NCBI GenBank assembly: GCA_900167215.1
Contig: FUZS01000007.1
Location: 1 to 64,000, forward strand
Direction: 5' to 3'
Length of the DNA: 64,000 bases
Source of the DNA: [Eubacterium] yurii
GTDB lineage: Bacteria > Bacillota > Clostridia > Peptostreptococcales > Filifactoraceae
The position numbers and the translations under genes are program-made. This document shows positions 9,233 to 18,494 of the stretch, piece by piece (the first letter of the stretch is position 1; every line of letters begins with the position of its first letter). The notes under the pieces were generated by a model, which had not been told where the DNA came from, did no database searches, and saw only the letters and a program-made list of their open reading frames with translations.

Positions 9233-9913
9233 TCATATAGGTCTTGTAATTGTACCATCTTCCGACATATTGAAAGTATCTTTTTTCGTAATCCTTATCA
9301 CTTCGTCTTGAATTATATTTGCTCTGTCAAGTATATGATTCAACAATACCTTAGGATTTAGATTTGCTGATGATGATGTCGATATTGTGCAACATATTTT
9401 TTTATCGTCATAAACTTCAATTTTCTGTATCATTTCTTTTATATTGTACTCTATTTTATTACCGCTCTTACTTGTACGCTCAAGCATTATCTCTTTTTCA
9501 TCACTTATTTTTTCTATAGCTTCTCTTATTTTTTCAAAGTCATCCAAGCTGTAGTATTCAAAGTCGAATTCATAGACTGAATTAGTCAAAAAAGCGACTA
9601 TGGAGCCTGTACTGTCCTCCATTTTTTTAGCCTTGACAAAGTCTATTCCCTCAACTGAGGCTTCATTGTATCTGTCAAGCAATTCCTGTAAATCTATGCT
9701 TTCATCTTCAAGTTCCAAATCCATATATTCACAAAAACTGTGCATTCCTACAGAAAGAGCCGGAGAAAAAGATGTCTTGGGATGTGGAGAAAATCCCTGT
9801 GAATAAGCCAGCTTTATCCCTGCTCTCCTTGAGACTCTCTCCATCAATTTGACTATATCAAGGTGCGATATATAGGAAATGTCTCCTGTTTTTTTATATA
9901 AGACTCTTATCAT
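9233..9913 (-). CDS. TIGR03936 family radical-SAM-linked protein (DUF2344)
   Basis: This 226-residue protein begins MIRVLYKKTGDISYISHLDI and continues with GIKLAYSQGFSPHPKTSFSPALSVG, typical of the DUF2344 family. The family is almost always encoded next to, or fused with, the TIGR03960 radical-SAM protein, as here (8 bp downstream of it). The role is unknown; linkage to ribosomal and RNA-processing genes in other Firmicutes suggests an RNA or ribosome modification, which is inference. Confidence 0.92.
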   Translation of the reverse strand: MIRVLYKKTGDISYISHLDIVKLMERVSRRAGIKLAYSQGFSPHPKTSFSPALSVGMHSFCEYMDLELEDESIDLQELLDRYNEASVEGIDFVKAKKMEDSTGSIVAFLTNSVYEFDFEYYSLDDFEKIREAIEKISDEKEIMLERTSKSGNKIEYNIKEMIQKIEVYDDKKICCTISTSSSANLNPKVLLNHILDRANIIQDEVIRITKKDTFNMSEDGTITRPI

Positions 9914-9921
9914 TTACTCCC

Positions 9922-11769
9922 CTATCCACATAGCCCTACAGCTATGTCTTTGTTTACCTTACATCCTGTGCAACCGTATCTGCAATCTCTCGTCAAAGTT
10001 GCATTTTTCGCCTTTTCATTTTCCCTTATAAGATAGTTTTTATCCACACCGCAGTCTATGTGATCCCATGGGAATATCTCGTCATAGTCTCTGTCTCTCG
10101 TAGCGTAAAAGTCCATGTCAAGTCCCGTTTCTTCAAATGCCTGTACCCACTTATCATATTTGAAAAACTCAGACCATCCGTCCAACTTACATCCAAGTTC
10201 ATAGGCTCTTAATATAGACTTTGACATCCTCCTGTCACCCCTTGCAAGTACAGCTTCTACCCTTGAAGTGAAAGGATCGTGATAAGAAAAAGATATATTC
10301 TTATTTTTTATATTGTCCTTGATGTAGTATTGCTTTGCCTTCATCTCTTCAAGAGTGTTTTGCCCAAACCACTGAAATGGTGTGAAAGGCTTGGGAACAA
10401 AGTGAGATGAACTTAGAGAAATACTTGTTCTTGCATTTAATTTGCCGTTATGCGTATCTCTGTAGATATTTAAGGCGGTGTATCCGAGATTTCTTATCTC
10501 GTCCAAATCCTCATAAGTTTCATAAGGCAGTCCTATCATAGAGTAGAGCTTCACTCTTTGATAGTTACTCGAAAATATCTTCGTCATCGTATCTTGCAAA
10601 TCGTAGGATGTCACTCCCTTGTTTATGACATCTCTCATCCTTTGAGAGCCTGCCTCCGGAGCAAAGGTCATACCTGATTTTTTTACCTTTTGTACCTTTT
10701 CTGCAGTATCCAGAGAAAATCCGTCAAGTCTTAGTGACGGTAGAGAAATGCTCGTCTTTTCCACCTCATGAATCTCATTTAGCTCGTCTATAAGTCCATT
10801 GATGTCCGAATAGTCGCTACTGCTTAGAGAAACTAATGAAATCTCTTCAAACCCGCTGTTTTTATACATTATCTTTGATATTTCTTTGAGTTTTTCCTTG
10901 CTTCTTTCTCTTATAGGTCTATACAGCATACCGGCTTGACAAAATCGGCATCCTCTCGTACATCCTCTGAAAATCTCAAGCATTATCCTTGAGTGTACTA
11001 CCTCTATATTTGGTACAATCAGCTTTTCAGGGTAAAAAGACTTGTCAAAATCTTCCACTATTCTCTTTTTTATAATTTCAGGAACGCCTTCATACTTTGG
11101 AACTATGCTCTTAAAAGTGCCGTCATCATTATAATTGACATCATAAAAAGAAGGTACGTAAATACCCTTTACATTCTTAGCCACATCAAGTAAAAACTCA
11201 TGTTTTGAATAGGCTCCGGATTTTTTATGTCGGCGGTAGATTTCCAAAAACTCCACCATCATCTCCTCGCCCTCACCGACTTGCACCACATCTACAAAAT
11301 CTGCTATAGGCTCTACATTGTAGGCACATGGACCTCCGGCTACTATGATAGGATGGGTCTCATCCCTGTCTTTTGCATAGTATGGTATATCTGAAAGATT
11401 GAGCATATTCAATATATTTGTATATGACATCTCGTATTGCAGAGTAAAGCCGAAAAAGTCAAATTCGCTTATGTCTGAGCGTGACTCAAGAGAAAAAAGC
11501 TTCAAAGCTTCTTTTCTCATCAATTCTTCAAAGTCGTGATTTGGAGCAAATACCCTCTCACACCAAGCATAAGGCAGGGCATTGATAAGATTGTACAATA
11601 TCTGTAGACCCAAGTGGCTCATACCTATCTCATAGGTGTCAGGAAAGGCAAATGCAAATCTGACTTCGACCTCATCCTTGTTTTTAACGACGCTGTTTTT
11701 CTCCTTGCCGACGTATCTTGCAGGTTTTTCCACCTTATCCAATATTTTATAAAACTTTTTATTATCCAT
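9922..11769 (-). CDS. TIGR03960 family B12-binding/radical-SAM protein
   Basis: A 615-residue protein with an N-terminal cobalamin-binding-like region and a radical-SAM core holding CTRGCRFCQAG (the three 4Fe-4S Cys) near residue 270. The C-terminus has further Cys in CRYGCTGCK, perhaps a second metal site. ATG at 11769 is preferred over the TTG one codon earlier because AAGGA is then 7 nt away. The partner TIGR03936 gene follows. In other Clostridia this pair is commonly followed by rng, rplU and rpmA; none is here. Family assignment is secure; the reaction is unknown. Confidence 0.93.
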   Translation of the reverse strand: MDNKKFYKILDKVEKPARYVGKEKNSVVKNKDEVEVRFAFAFPDTYEIGMSHLGLQILYNLINALPYAWCERVFAPNHDFEELMRKEALKLFSLESRSDISEFDFFGFTLQYEMSYTNILNMLNLSDIPYYAKDRDETHPIIVAGGPCAYNVEPIADFVDVVQVGEGEEMMVEFLEIYRRHKKSGAYSKHEFLLDVAKNVKGIYVPSFYDVNYNDDGTFKSIVPKYEGVPEIIKKRIVEDFDKSFYPEKLIVPNIEVVHSRIMLEIFRGCTRGCRFCQAGMLYRPIRERSKEKLKEISKIMYKNSGFEEISLVSLSSSDYSDINGLIDELNEIHEVEKTSISLPSLRLDGFSLDTAEKVQKVKKSGMTFAPEAGSQRMRDVINKGVTSYDLQDTMTKIFSSNYQRVKLYSMIGLPYETYEDLDEIRNLGYTALNIYRDTHNGKLNARTSISLSSSHFVPKPFTPFQWFGQNTLEEMKAKQYYIKDNIKNKNISFSYHDPFTSRVEAVLARGDRRMSKSILRAYELGCKLDGWSEFFKYDKWVQAFEETGLDMDFYATRDRDYDEIFPWDHIDCGVDKNYLIRENEKAKNATLTRDCRYGCTGCKVNKDIAVGLCG

Positions 11770-11792
11770 CAATTTTTCCTTAAAATTTTCTA

Positions 11793-12398
11793 TTATTTTT
11801 TCAACAGTGCCAGCGAGCTCTTAATCAGACTTTGAACATCAGCATCCTTATCAAGAGCATAGACTTTTTCTGCTGAGCCTGTTGCTTCTTTATTGCTGAA
11901 ACCGAGCATTGTAAGAGCTTCAATTACCTGAGACAACTTTTCATCCTCTGTAGGTATATCATCTTTTTTAATCTTTGCTATTTCTTCACTTCCTACAAAG
12001 ATATCCACCTTGTCTTTAAGCTCAAGTACCAGTCTTTCTGCGGTTTTCTTACCAAGACCTGATACCTTGCCAAGGGAAACAACATCAGCTGATTTGATAA
12101 ATGTAGCTATTTGTGTAGCTGTATATGTCGAAAGTATTGAAAGTGCGATTTTAGCACCGATTTTTGATACGGAAATCAAAATCCTGAACATATCTCTCTC
12201 ATTCATATTGCTAAAACCAATTAGGCTCAAGTCATCTTCCTTAACTATGAGATGTGTGTATACAGAAGCTGCTTTTTCAAGCTCAAGCTCATAAGAAGTG
12301 TTTTGCGATACTAAGAGTTTGTAGCCTATGTTATTACACTCTACGACTACGTGATTAAGCCCCTTTTGCACCACTGTTCCGCTTATATAATCTATCAT
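11793..12398 (-). CDS. ruvA: Holliday junction branch-migration protein RuvA
   Basis: At 201 residues this has the normal RuvA length. The N-terminal OB fold (MIDYISGTVVQKGLNHVVVE) is followed by helix-hairpin-helix motifs (ILISVSKIGAKIALSIL and SLGKVSGLGKKTAERLVLELKDK), then an acidic linker and the C-terminal RuvB-contacting domain that ends at LLKK. RuvA forms tetramers that hold Holliday junctions for the RuvB helicase. ruvB normally follows directly; here the next gene is the TIGR03960 protein, so ruvB must lie elsewhere. Confidence 0.95.
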   Translation of the reverse strand: MIDYISGTVVQKGLNHVVVECNNIGYKLLVSQNTSYELELEKAASVYTHLIVKEDDLSLIGFSNMNERDMFRILISVSKIGAKIALSILSTYTATQIATFIKSADVVSLGKVSGLGKKTAERLVLELKDKVDIFVGSEEIAKIKKDDIPTEDEKLSQVIEALTMLGFSNKEATGSAEKVYALDKDADVQSLIKSSLALLKK

Positions 12399-12745
12399 TA
12401 GATCTCCTTAATCTATATTTATACTGTTCACTTTTTAATAATGGATATATTATAGAATTTGATTTTAGAGATTTTCAAATATCAGCTTAAAATAGAAAAA
12501 TCAATAAATAAAATATCAATTATATATTACTATAAGTAAACGTCATATATTTCTTTCTTAAAATTTAAATTGCTATTGAGTTATGATAAATCAAAATAAT
12601 ACTTTAATTTAACCCATAAATTAAAGCATATACTTAAAATAACTATATAAAATTAAATACTGTTTTATTATATCAGATTTGGCAAAAAATATAAAGTAGC
12701 AACAAAAAACACCGGCTTTAAGTTTTTCCGATGTTTTTCTTAACT
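12399..12745. other. AT-rich gap upstream of ruvA
   Basis: No ORF or copy of the two repeat families. It should contain the ruvA promoter and, at 12705-12738, the terminator of the export operon. Nothing else was recognised. Confidence 0.5.
12705..12738 (-). terminator. Intrinsic terminator of the export operon
   Basis: AAAAACACCGG pairs with CCGATGTTTTT with one mismatch around a 12-nt loop, just beyond the stop of the membrane-fusion gene. A-tracts and T-tracts on either side allow bidirectional action. Confidence 0.75.
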
Positions 12746-14002
12746 TTATTCTTCTTTTTTTACCTTGACTTTAAGACCTTCTTTTATCTTAGTGTCATTT
12801 GCATCAATGGCGATGATGTCCCCCTCTTTAAGACCTGATACGACTTCATAGTCGTAGTCGGATTGTCTGCCTATTTCAAGCTTAGTCTTTTTTAGCGTGT
12901 CTTTTTCCACCCTCCACACATACTTATCCTTTTCATCTTCAAATACCGAAGATTTTGCTACAGTTAGGACATTGTCTATGTGCATGCTTTCAAAGATAAC
13001 GTCAATATCTTCTCCTACTATGATTTTATCCATATTAGATATAGCAATCTTGACATCCACCCTCTGCTCTTCAAGCCCAAGAGATGATATCTTTGTCTTT
13101 GCGTACTTGGCTATATTTATTATCTTGCCACTTTTTTCGTAACTATCTTCTCCCACTTTTTGCAATATCTTGACCTTCTGATTTTCCTTAAGAGCCAAGG
13201 CATCTGATGACAGGACGCTGCAAAGTACTATGATGTCGTTTGACGGAGATAGTTCCAATATTTGCATAGACGCATTTGCAAATCCTCCTACTTTTCCCAT
13301 AGCTTTGGTAACTATGGCATCAGATGGAGCATATACTCGTGAGTATGCCAAGTTGTTATCTATCTCTTGTATTTGTGCATTTATACCTTGTTTTTGAGAG
13401 TCGTAATATTGTGTAGTTCCCGACTTCTCCTTTGCAGTATCAAGCAAAACTTTTTTCTCATTTTCTTTAAGCTCCAAATTTTTCTTTGCACTGTCATAAG
13501 CCCTATTGATTTTGTCATAGTCTGTAAATGCTACAGCTCCGCTATCATATAGCTCCTTATATTTATCTCTATCATCTTTAAGCTCATCAAGCTGTTGTTT
13601 TGCCAAATTTATGCCTATATCAAGAGCTTTTAACTGTGAATCATAGATTTTTACCTTTGACATCTCTCTTTGACCTGACAAAGACCCTATCTGAGCATTC
13701 AATGCCTTTTTCTTTGCGGATAATTCGACATTATTAAGCTCCAATAGCAAATCTCCCTTTGAAACTCTATCGCCTTCTTTGACAATGAAGTCTATTCTTG
13801 CATTGTATTTGGGAGTAATTACAATCTCATCATCTGACTTAATCTTTGCACTTTCTTTAAAGCTTCTAATCAAACTTTGCTTTTTTATAGTAGAGGTCTT
13901 TATTTCTACAGGTTTGTTCATTTGCACAAATCCGTAAACAGCAGCTGCCGCTATTATGACAGCTATAAAAAATAACTTCGCCTTTTTTTGCACCTTTTTC
14001 AC
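12746..14002 (-). CDS. HlyD/MacA-like membrane fusion protein of an ABC exporter
   Basis: A 418-residue protein with one N-terminal membrane segment (about residues 9-27) and a periplasm-type adaptor fold. The first half of the barrel-sandwich ends in VKEGDRVSKGDLLLELNN. A long alpha-helical hairpin (about 80-215) follows, then the second half (RVYAPSDAIVTKAMGKVG) and the C-terminal beta-barrel. In Gram-positive bacteria such proteins pair with a MacB-type ATPase and an FtsX-like permease, both encoded just upstream. A family B repeat now separates it from the ATPase gene. The exported substrate cannot be told from sequence. Confidence 0.9.
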   Translation of the reverse strand: MKKVQKKAKLFFIAVIIAAAAVYGFVQMNKPVEIKTSTIKKQSLIRSFKESAKIKSDDEIVITPKYNARIDFIVKEGDRVSKGDLLLELNNVELSAKKKALNAQIGSLSGQREMSKVKIYDSQLKALDIGINLAKQQLDELKDDRDKYKELYDSGAVAFTDYDKINRAYDSAKKNLELKENEKKVLLDTAKEKSGTTQYYDSQKQGINAQIQEIDNNLAYSRVYAPSDAIVTKAMGKVGGFANASMQILELSPSNDIIVLCSVLSSDALALKENQKVKILQKVGEDSYEKSGKIINIAKYAKTKISSLGLEEQRVDVKIAISNMDKIIVGEDIDVIFESMHIDNVLTVAKSSVFEDEKDKYVWRVEKDTLKKTKLEIGRQSDYDYEVVSGLKEGDIIAIDANDTKIKEGLKVKVKKEE

Positions 14003-14023
14003 CCCATTATATCGAAATTCTTA

Positions 14024-14147
14024 TACTATTATCTATTTAATCTATGGACAATCTTCATCAATAGTTTTTTTAAAATAGTATACGATTTATGACTCTATTA
14101 CGAATGCTCTGAAAATATTTTATCCATTATTTTATTAGAATTTAGTA
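14024..14147 (+). repeat. Family B repeat (MITE-like), copy 2
   Basis: Starts TACTATTATCTATTTAATCT and ends TATTAGAATTTAGTA. It lies inside the export gene cluster, between the membrane-fusion gene and the ATPase gene. Confidence 0.8.
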
Positions 14148-14193
14148 TTATATATGACTGTGCTACTAATATCTGTAGTTCAAATTTCAATTT

Positions 14194-14868
14194 TTATTTC
14201 CTTTGTTCAATCTTTTCTATCTTTCCGTCCCTTATATACATTACTCTATCAGCAAGTTTTGCTATATCCTGATTGTGAGTTATCAACACAACAGTCTTCT
14301 TATAAGAAGTGGTAAAGTCCTTGAGTATATCCAGCACCATATCGCTCGACTTTGAATCAAGAGCTCCTGTAGGCTCGTCGCAAAGCAGTATGTCCGGATT
14401 TTTTGCCAGGGCTCTTGCTATTGCCACTCTTTGTTGCTGTCCTCCTGAAAGTTCTGACGGAAAGTGATCAGCTCTGTCACTAAGTCCTACCTTGTCAAGC
14501 ATTTCTCGTGCGTCAAGTGGTGAAGATGATATTTCCCTTGCCAAATCCACATTTTCAATAGCAGTAAGATTAGGCATAAGATTATAAAACTGAAATACGA
14601 AACCTACTGCATCCTTGCGATACTTTGTCAGCTTAGCTCTGTTGGCATCATGCAACTTCATATCCTTGTAGTAAATCTCGCCCTTAGTAGCTGTATCCAT
14701 ACCGCCAAGTATGTTCAAAAAAGTACTTTTTCCCGAACCTGAAGGTCCCAAAATAACTAAGAACTCATTGGAATAAATCTCAAAGTTCACTCCGCTTAGA
14801 GCTTCCACCTTGGTAAGCCCCATATCGTAAATCTTATAGACTCCCTTTCCTCTTATTAGTACATCCAT
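14194..14868 (-). CDS. MacB/LolD-type ABC transporter ATP-binding protein
   Basis: A complete 224-residue ATPase: GPSGSGKST (Walker A, near residue 41), the MacB-like [17 protein letters not shown] (Q-loop), [15 protein letters not shown] (signature), [12 protein letters not shown] (Walker B) and [10 protein letters not shown]. It begins 2 bp after the permease stop, and its Shine-Dalgarno GGGAG lies within the last permease codons, so the two are translationally coupled. It powers the adjacent FtsX-like permease. Confidence 0.95.
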   Translation of the reverse strand: MDVLIRGKGVYKIYDMGLTKVEALSGVNFEIYSNEFLVILGPSGSGKSTFLNILGGMDTATKGEIYYKDMKLHDANRAKLTKYRKDAVGFVFQFYNLMPNLTAIENVDLAREISSSPLDAREMLDKVGLSDRADHFPSELSGGQQQRVAIARALAKNPDILLCDEPTGALDSKSSDMVLDILKDFTTSYKKTVVLITHNQDIAKLADRVMYIRDGKIEKIEQRK

Positions 14869-14870
14869 AT

Positions 14871-17216
14871 CTATTCTCCCGACTTTAATACATCCACTAT
14901 TTCAATATTGTTGAGCTTTCTTGAGGCAAGCAATTGTGCCGATACTGCAGATATGACAAGCAAGATCAAGGCTATCAAAACGGAATTTAAGCTCATATCA
15001 GTCGGCATGGTAAATGTGTCTGTTATGATTGTTTTGGACATAATTATTATAAATAACTTTGCAATTGGCAAGCCCAAAATGACTCCTATTATACTTGTAA
15101 TATTTTGCTCCAAGCTAATAATTGACAATACATCCTTTTCTTTCATTCCAAGCACCATCAAGGTGGAAATCTCTCTTTGGCGCTCCAACAAAACTACAAC
15201 AAAGGTATTGTATACTATAGCAAAGGTCATAGCCGCAGCTATTATAGCCATGAAATATATCATAGAGTACATTGTCTCCATTCTCTGTCTAATCTGATTC
15301 ATATTCTCCAATTTTGACTGTATGCTAACTATTTTTTCCAAGTCTTGAAATTTTTCTCTCAAATCATAAATGTAGTTTTCATTTTCGACCTTAAGCAATA
15401 TGCTGTTGCACATATCTTCATAGCCCAAGATATTGGAAAGATAAGTAATATCCAAATATCCGTTCATTCCTATGCTTTGCTTTACTATCTTGCCTACTTT
15501 TATATAATGCTTGTCTTCCTTATATTTTGAGTAAGGACTTTTCAGACTTATGTAGTCGCCTACATCAGCCTTTAGTTTTTCTGCAAGTTTTTCTGACAAT
15601 ACTATCATTCCGCTTGGAATATCTACCTTATTTTTATCATCATCAACCACTGTATATAATCTGCCGTCTTGTTGCAGTCCTATAGTCACGGTGTCTTCTT
15701 TTACGCCTTGATATTCCAAAGTAACAGGCACTTCCAAAATCCCCTGCTTATACTGTATCTTGGACATTAAGTTCAAGGCATTTTCACCACCTGACTTAGA
15801 TGTAAAACCGTTTAAAAATATCTTTATATCATATTTTTCAGTATAGCGATATCTGTCAAATATCATTTTATCCATCAATTCCAAGAGTGACCAAGGCAAT
15901 ACCGATATAGCAAAGGCAAGAGCTATTCCCAAGATTATGAAAAAACTCCTCTTTTTATTTCTGCTTATATTTCTTACCGACATCTTTCCCCTTGAATTAA
16001 ATACCATATTAAATACTGGCAGTGCCTCAAAAAACATCTTCTTAGCACTTTTGGGTGCTTCTTGTCTCATAGCCTCTGACGGCATTATCTTTACAGCCTT
16101 AGTCGCAGCATTTACACCGGCAGCTACTGAAAATGTGGAAGATAAGACTATTCCCATGACAAAAAGCTGAGTTTGAGAGTGATTGTTTATAAATTCCATA
16201 TTGAAAAACACCTTATACGTGGAAAGCATGATATGACCGAATCCTACTCCAAAAACACAACCTATAATTCCTCCTATCAAGCCTATAATAAGACAATACG
16301 AAGCATAGTGAAATCCCACTTGGAAATCACTGTAGCCAAAAGACTTAAGTATTCCTATTTGCATCCTCTGTTGCTCTATTATCCTCTTAACCATTATCCC
16401 CATAACTAAAATAGCAACACTGAGAAATATAACAGGCATTACTATCATCAAAGACCTCTGTTCATCAATTTCACCGTCAATCATAGTGTCGCTGACCTGA
16501 TCATCTTGGGGATAGAGATTGATAAGTCCGTAGTTTTCTATCTCTCTTTTTATGTCGTTTTTGACATCTTCAAACTCCACTTCATCCTTCAAGTCAAACA
16601 AGATTTCATTATAGTAATTTTTCCCTGTCAACCTTTGCAATGACGCAATATCTGTAAAAGCCAAAGAAAATATGGAGTAATTAGGCATGATAGTGGAATT
16701 ATCTCTTATACTGTAGATTCCTTCCGCTGTAAACATAGTCCCGCATATCTTCATATTTTTCTTGACACCGTTGGAAATTACGGTGATATCCTGACCTATC
16801 TTGTAGTTGTTCGCCTCTGCAAACTTCTCATCTATCAAGATTTCAAAAGCATTTTCTCTTGGAGCGGAGCCTTCTACCAACACATATTTGCCGATACTTT
16901 TTGTAATGCTCATCATCCTTATAGTCTTATTGGTATTTGCTATCTTGAGCTCTTCGACAAGTCTTGGCTCAAAAGACTTAATCTTATCTATATTTTGCAG
17001 TGAACTTATTTTTTTATCACTTATTGAAATCAATCTTGCATATACATCGGGGAAATTATTAAGCTCATATGCGGTGTCTTTTGAGTCAATCAGAGTATTT
17101 AATGATATACTTGCTCCTACAAATAGCATAATGGCAATGCTGACAACCACTATAGCAGCCAAGTTTGCTCCCTTGTTTTCAAGCAAGTCTCTAAGTAACT
17201 TCTTATTCAAACTCAA
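14871..17216 (-). CDS. FtsX-family ABC transporter permease
   Basis: The 781-residue protein has two FtsX-like halves. Each begins with a membrane segment (about residues 14-36 and 425-445) and a large extracytoplasmic domain, then three membrane segments (about 255-375 and 660-775). It resembles the permeases of MacB-like exporters, which use mechanotransmission rather than pore transport. It is the first gene of the permease-ATPase-fusion protein set, transcribed leftward from the repeat-filled gap at 17217-17943. Confidence 0.93.
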   Translation of the reverse strand: MSLNKKLLRDLLENKGANLAAIVVVSIAIMLFVGASISLNTLIDSKDTAYELNNFPDVYARLISISDKKISSLQNIDKIKSFEPRLVEELKIANTNKTIRMMSITKSIGKYVLVEGSAPRENAFEILIDEKFAEANNYKIGQDITVISNGVKKNMKICGTMFTAEGIYSIRDNSTIMPNYSIFSLAFTDIASLQRLTGKNYYNEILFDLKDEVEFEDVKNDIKREIENYGLINLYPQDDQVSDTMIDGEIDEQRSLMIVMPVIFLSVAILVMGIMVKRIIEQQRMQIGILKSFGYSDFQVGFHYASYCLIIGLIGGIIGCVFGVGFGHIMLSTYKVFFNMEFINNHSQTQLFVMGIVLSSTFSVAAGVNAATKAVKIMPSEAMRQEAPKSAKKMFFEALPVFNMVFNSRGKMSVRNISRNKKRSFFIILGIALAFAISVLPWSLLELMDKMIFDRYRYTEKYDIKIFLNGFTSKSGGENALNLMSKIQYKQGILEVPVTLEYQGVKEDTVTIGLQQDGRLYTVVDDDKNKVDIPSGMIVLSEKLAEKLKADVGDYISLKSPYSKYKEDKHYIKVGKIVKQSIGMNGYLDITYLSNILGYEDMCNSILLKVENENYIYDLREKFQDLEKIVSIQSKLENMNQIRQRMETMYSMIYFMAIIAAAMTFAIVYNTFVVVLLERQREISTLMVLGMKEKDVLSIISLEQNITSIIGVILGLPIAKLFIIIMSKTIITDTFTMPTDMSLNSVLIALILLVISAVSAQLLASRKLNNIEIVDVLKSGE

Positions 17217-17355
17217 TCAACTCACCCCCTTGACTGACGAAAATCTATACTTAGAATAACTATGTAATACTTTTCATAAATGGTCTTGCTCTTTTACTAT
17301 TATAATTGCATAAACTTATTATCAAATATATATTTTATTTTTTACTGATATTTAA

Positions 17356-17597
17356 TACTAATCACCGTTTATATTACCAAGTAGTTATTTTAAATGACTC
17401 CATACATTGTAGAGATTTTCAATATCTTTTTTGTAAGATAACTAAACTACTTTTTAACAGGTTTTTATACTAATATCTAATAAAATAATGGATAAAATAT
17501 TTTCAGTGCATTTATAATAAGATTCATGAATTATATACTATTTTTTAAAACTATTGATGAACATTATCCATAGATTAAATAGATAGTAGTATTAGTA
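17356..17597 (+). repeat. Family A repeat copy 3, carrying a family B repeat at its right end
   Basis: Starts TACTAATCACCGTTTATATT and runs to GGTTTTTA near 17467, where an inverted family B copy begins. The last bases TTAGTA after that copy could be the missing end of family A, so B appears inserted at the TA near the right end. The exact junction is ambiguous. Confidence 0.65.
17468..17591 (-). repeat. Family B repeat, copy 3, inverted
   Basis: Starts TACTAATATCTAATAAAATA and ends AAATAGATAGTAGTA. It abuts, or lies within, the family A copy at 17356-17597. Confidence 0.75.
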
Positions 17598-17943
17598 TAA
17601 GTAAAGACTCTTTATATTTTCTAATATTTTATCATTTAATAATTATTATTATTTTCTTCTTACATAAATTTTAATCCTAAAATGCTTTTTTGTCAATACT
17701 TTCATAATGTTCTTAAAATATTTGTAATGTAAAGTGAAAAACTTAATTCCACTTCTCGCATGCTAAAGTGGAAGTTAGTCTTACACCTAAAAAAAATGTG
17801 GTCTAAAGTCCGCATATTTGCCATGCAAAAAATTTACTTTAATATCCTCAATTTATGTCATCCATACACATATTGTAACACTTATTTCTACTTTATTTTT
17901 TTCACTTCATAAGTTGAATTTAAATTTAAACTTCAGCAAAATA
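17598..17943. other. Gap with a strong hairpin between the export operon and the GNAT gene
   Basis: Arms TTCCACTT (17747-17754) and AAGTGGAA (17766-17773) form an 8-bp stem that extends outward with mismatches. No T-run follows directly. Otherwise AT-rich with no ORF recognised. Confidence 0.45.
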
Positions 17944-18423
17944 TTATTTTTTCAAGTCATAGACCATAATATAGTCTTCTTCCCTTTCTTCATACACATA
18001 ATATCCCACTTTTTTATATATTTCAGAGGCATAATTTGCCTTTTGAACTGAAAGAGAAGTTTTTTTGTAGCCTCTTTTTTTGAGTTCTTCCAAGACATTT
18101 TTTATCAGCGCCTTTCCTATACCCAAATTTCTATAGCCTTTGTAGACAGAAATGGAAAGCGAAGGAGTATCATCATCTATATGACCGTAATCGTCAATTA
18201 CTCTAAGCCAGACAGCACCCACTACCTTGCCTTTAACTTCAGCCACAAAACAAATATCGTCCTTGTACTTTCCAAAGTCTTTTACATATATCTGTAATTC
18301 TTCATCTTTTATAATATCTTTTGGCGGTGGAGTAACACCCTCAGGTATAAAAATTGCCTCATATAAGAAATCGTCAAGTAAAGAAATCTCTGTCTTCATT
18401 ATTTCTCTTATTTTATAGTTCAT
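17944..18423 (-). CDS. GNAT-family N-acetyltransferase
   Basis: A 159-residue single-domain GNAT protein. The acetyl-CoA-binding motif A is visible as YRNLGIGKALIKNVLEELKK near residues 93-112, followed by the C-terminal KANYASEIYKKVGYYVYEER. The acceptor cannot be predicted. It is 71 bp downstream of the radical-SAM gene on the same strand. Confidence 0.9.
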   Translation of the reverse strand: MNYKIREIMKTEISLLDDFLYEAIFIPEGVTPPPKDIIKDEELQIYVKDFGKYKDDICFVAEVKGKVVGAVWLRVIDDYGHIDDDTPSLSISVYKGYRNLGIGKALIKNVLEELKKRGYKKTSLSVQKANYASEIYKKVGYYVYEEREEDYIMVYDLKK

Positions 18424-18494
18424 ATTATCTCCTTATTAGTATAATATTAGTCACTGTATATCCAAAAAATCTATATATTGATAATTCTATACTT

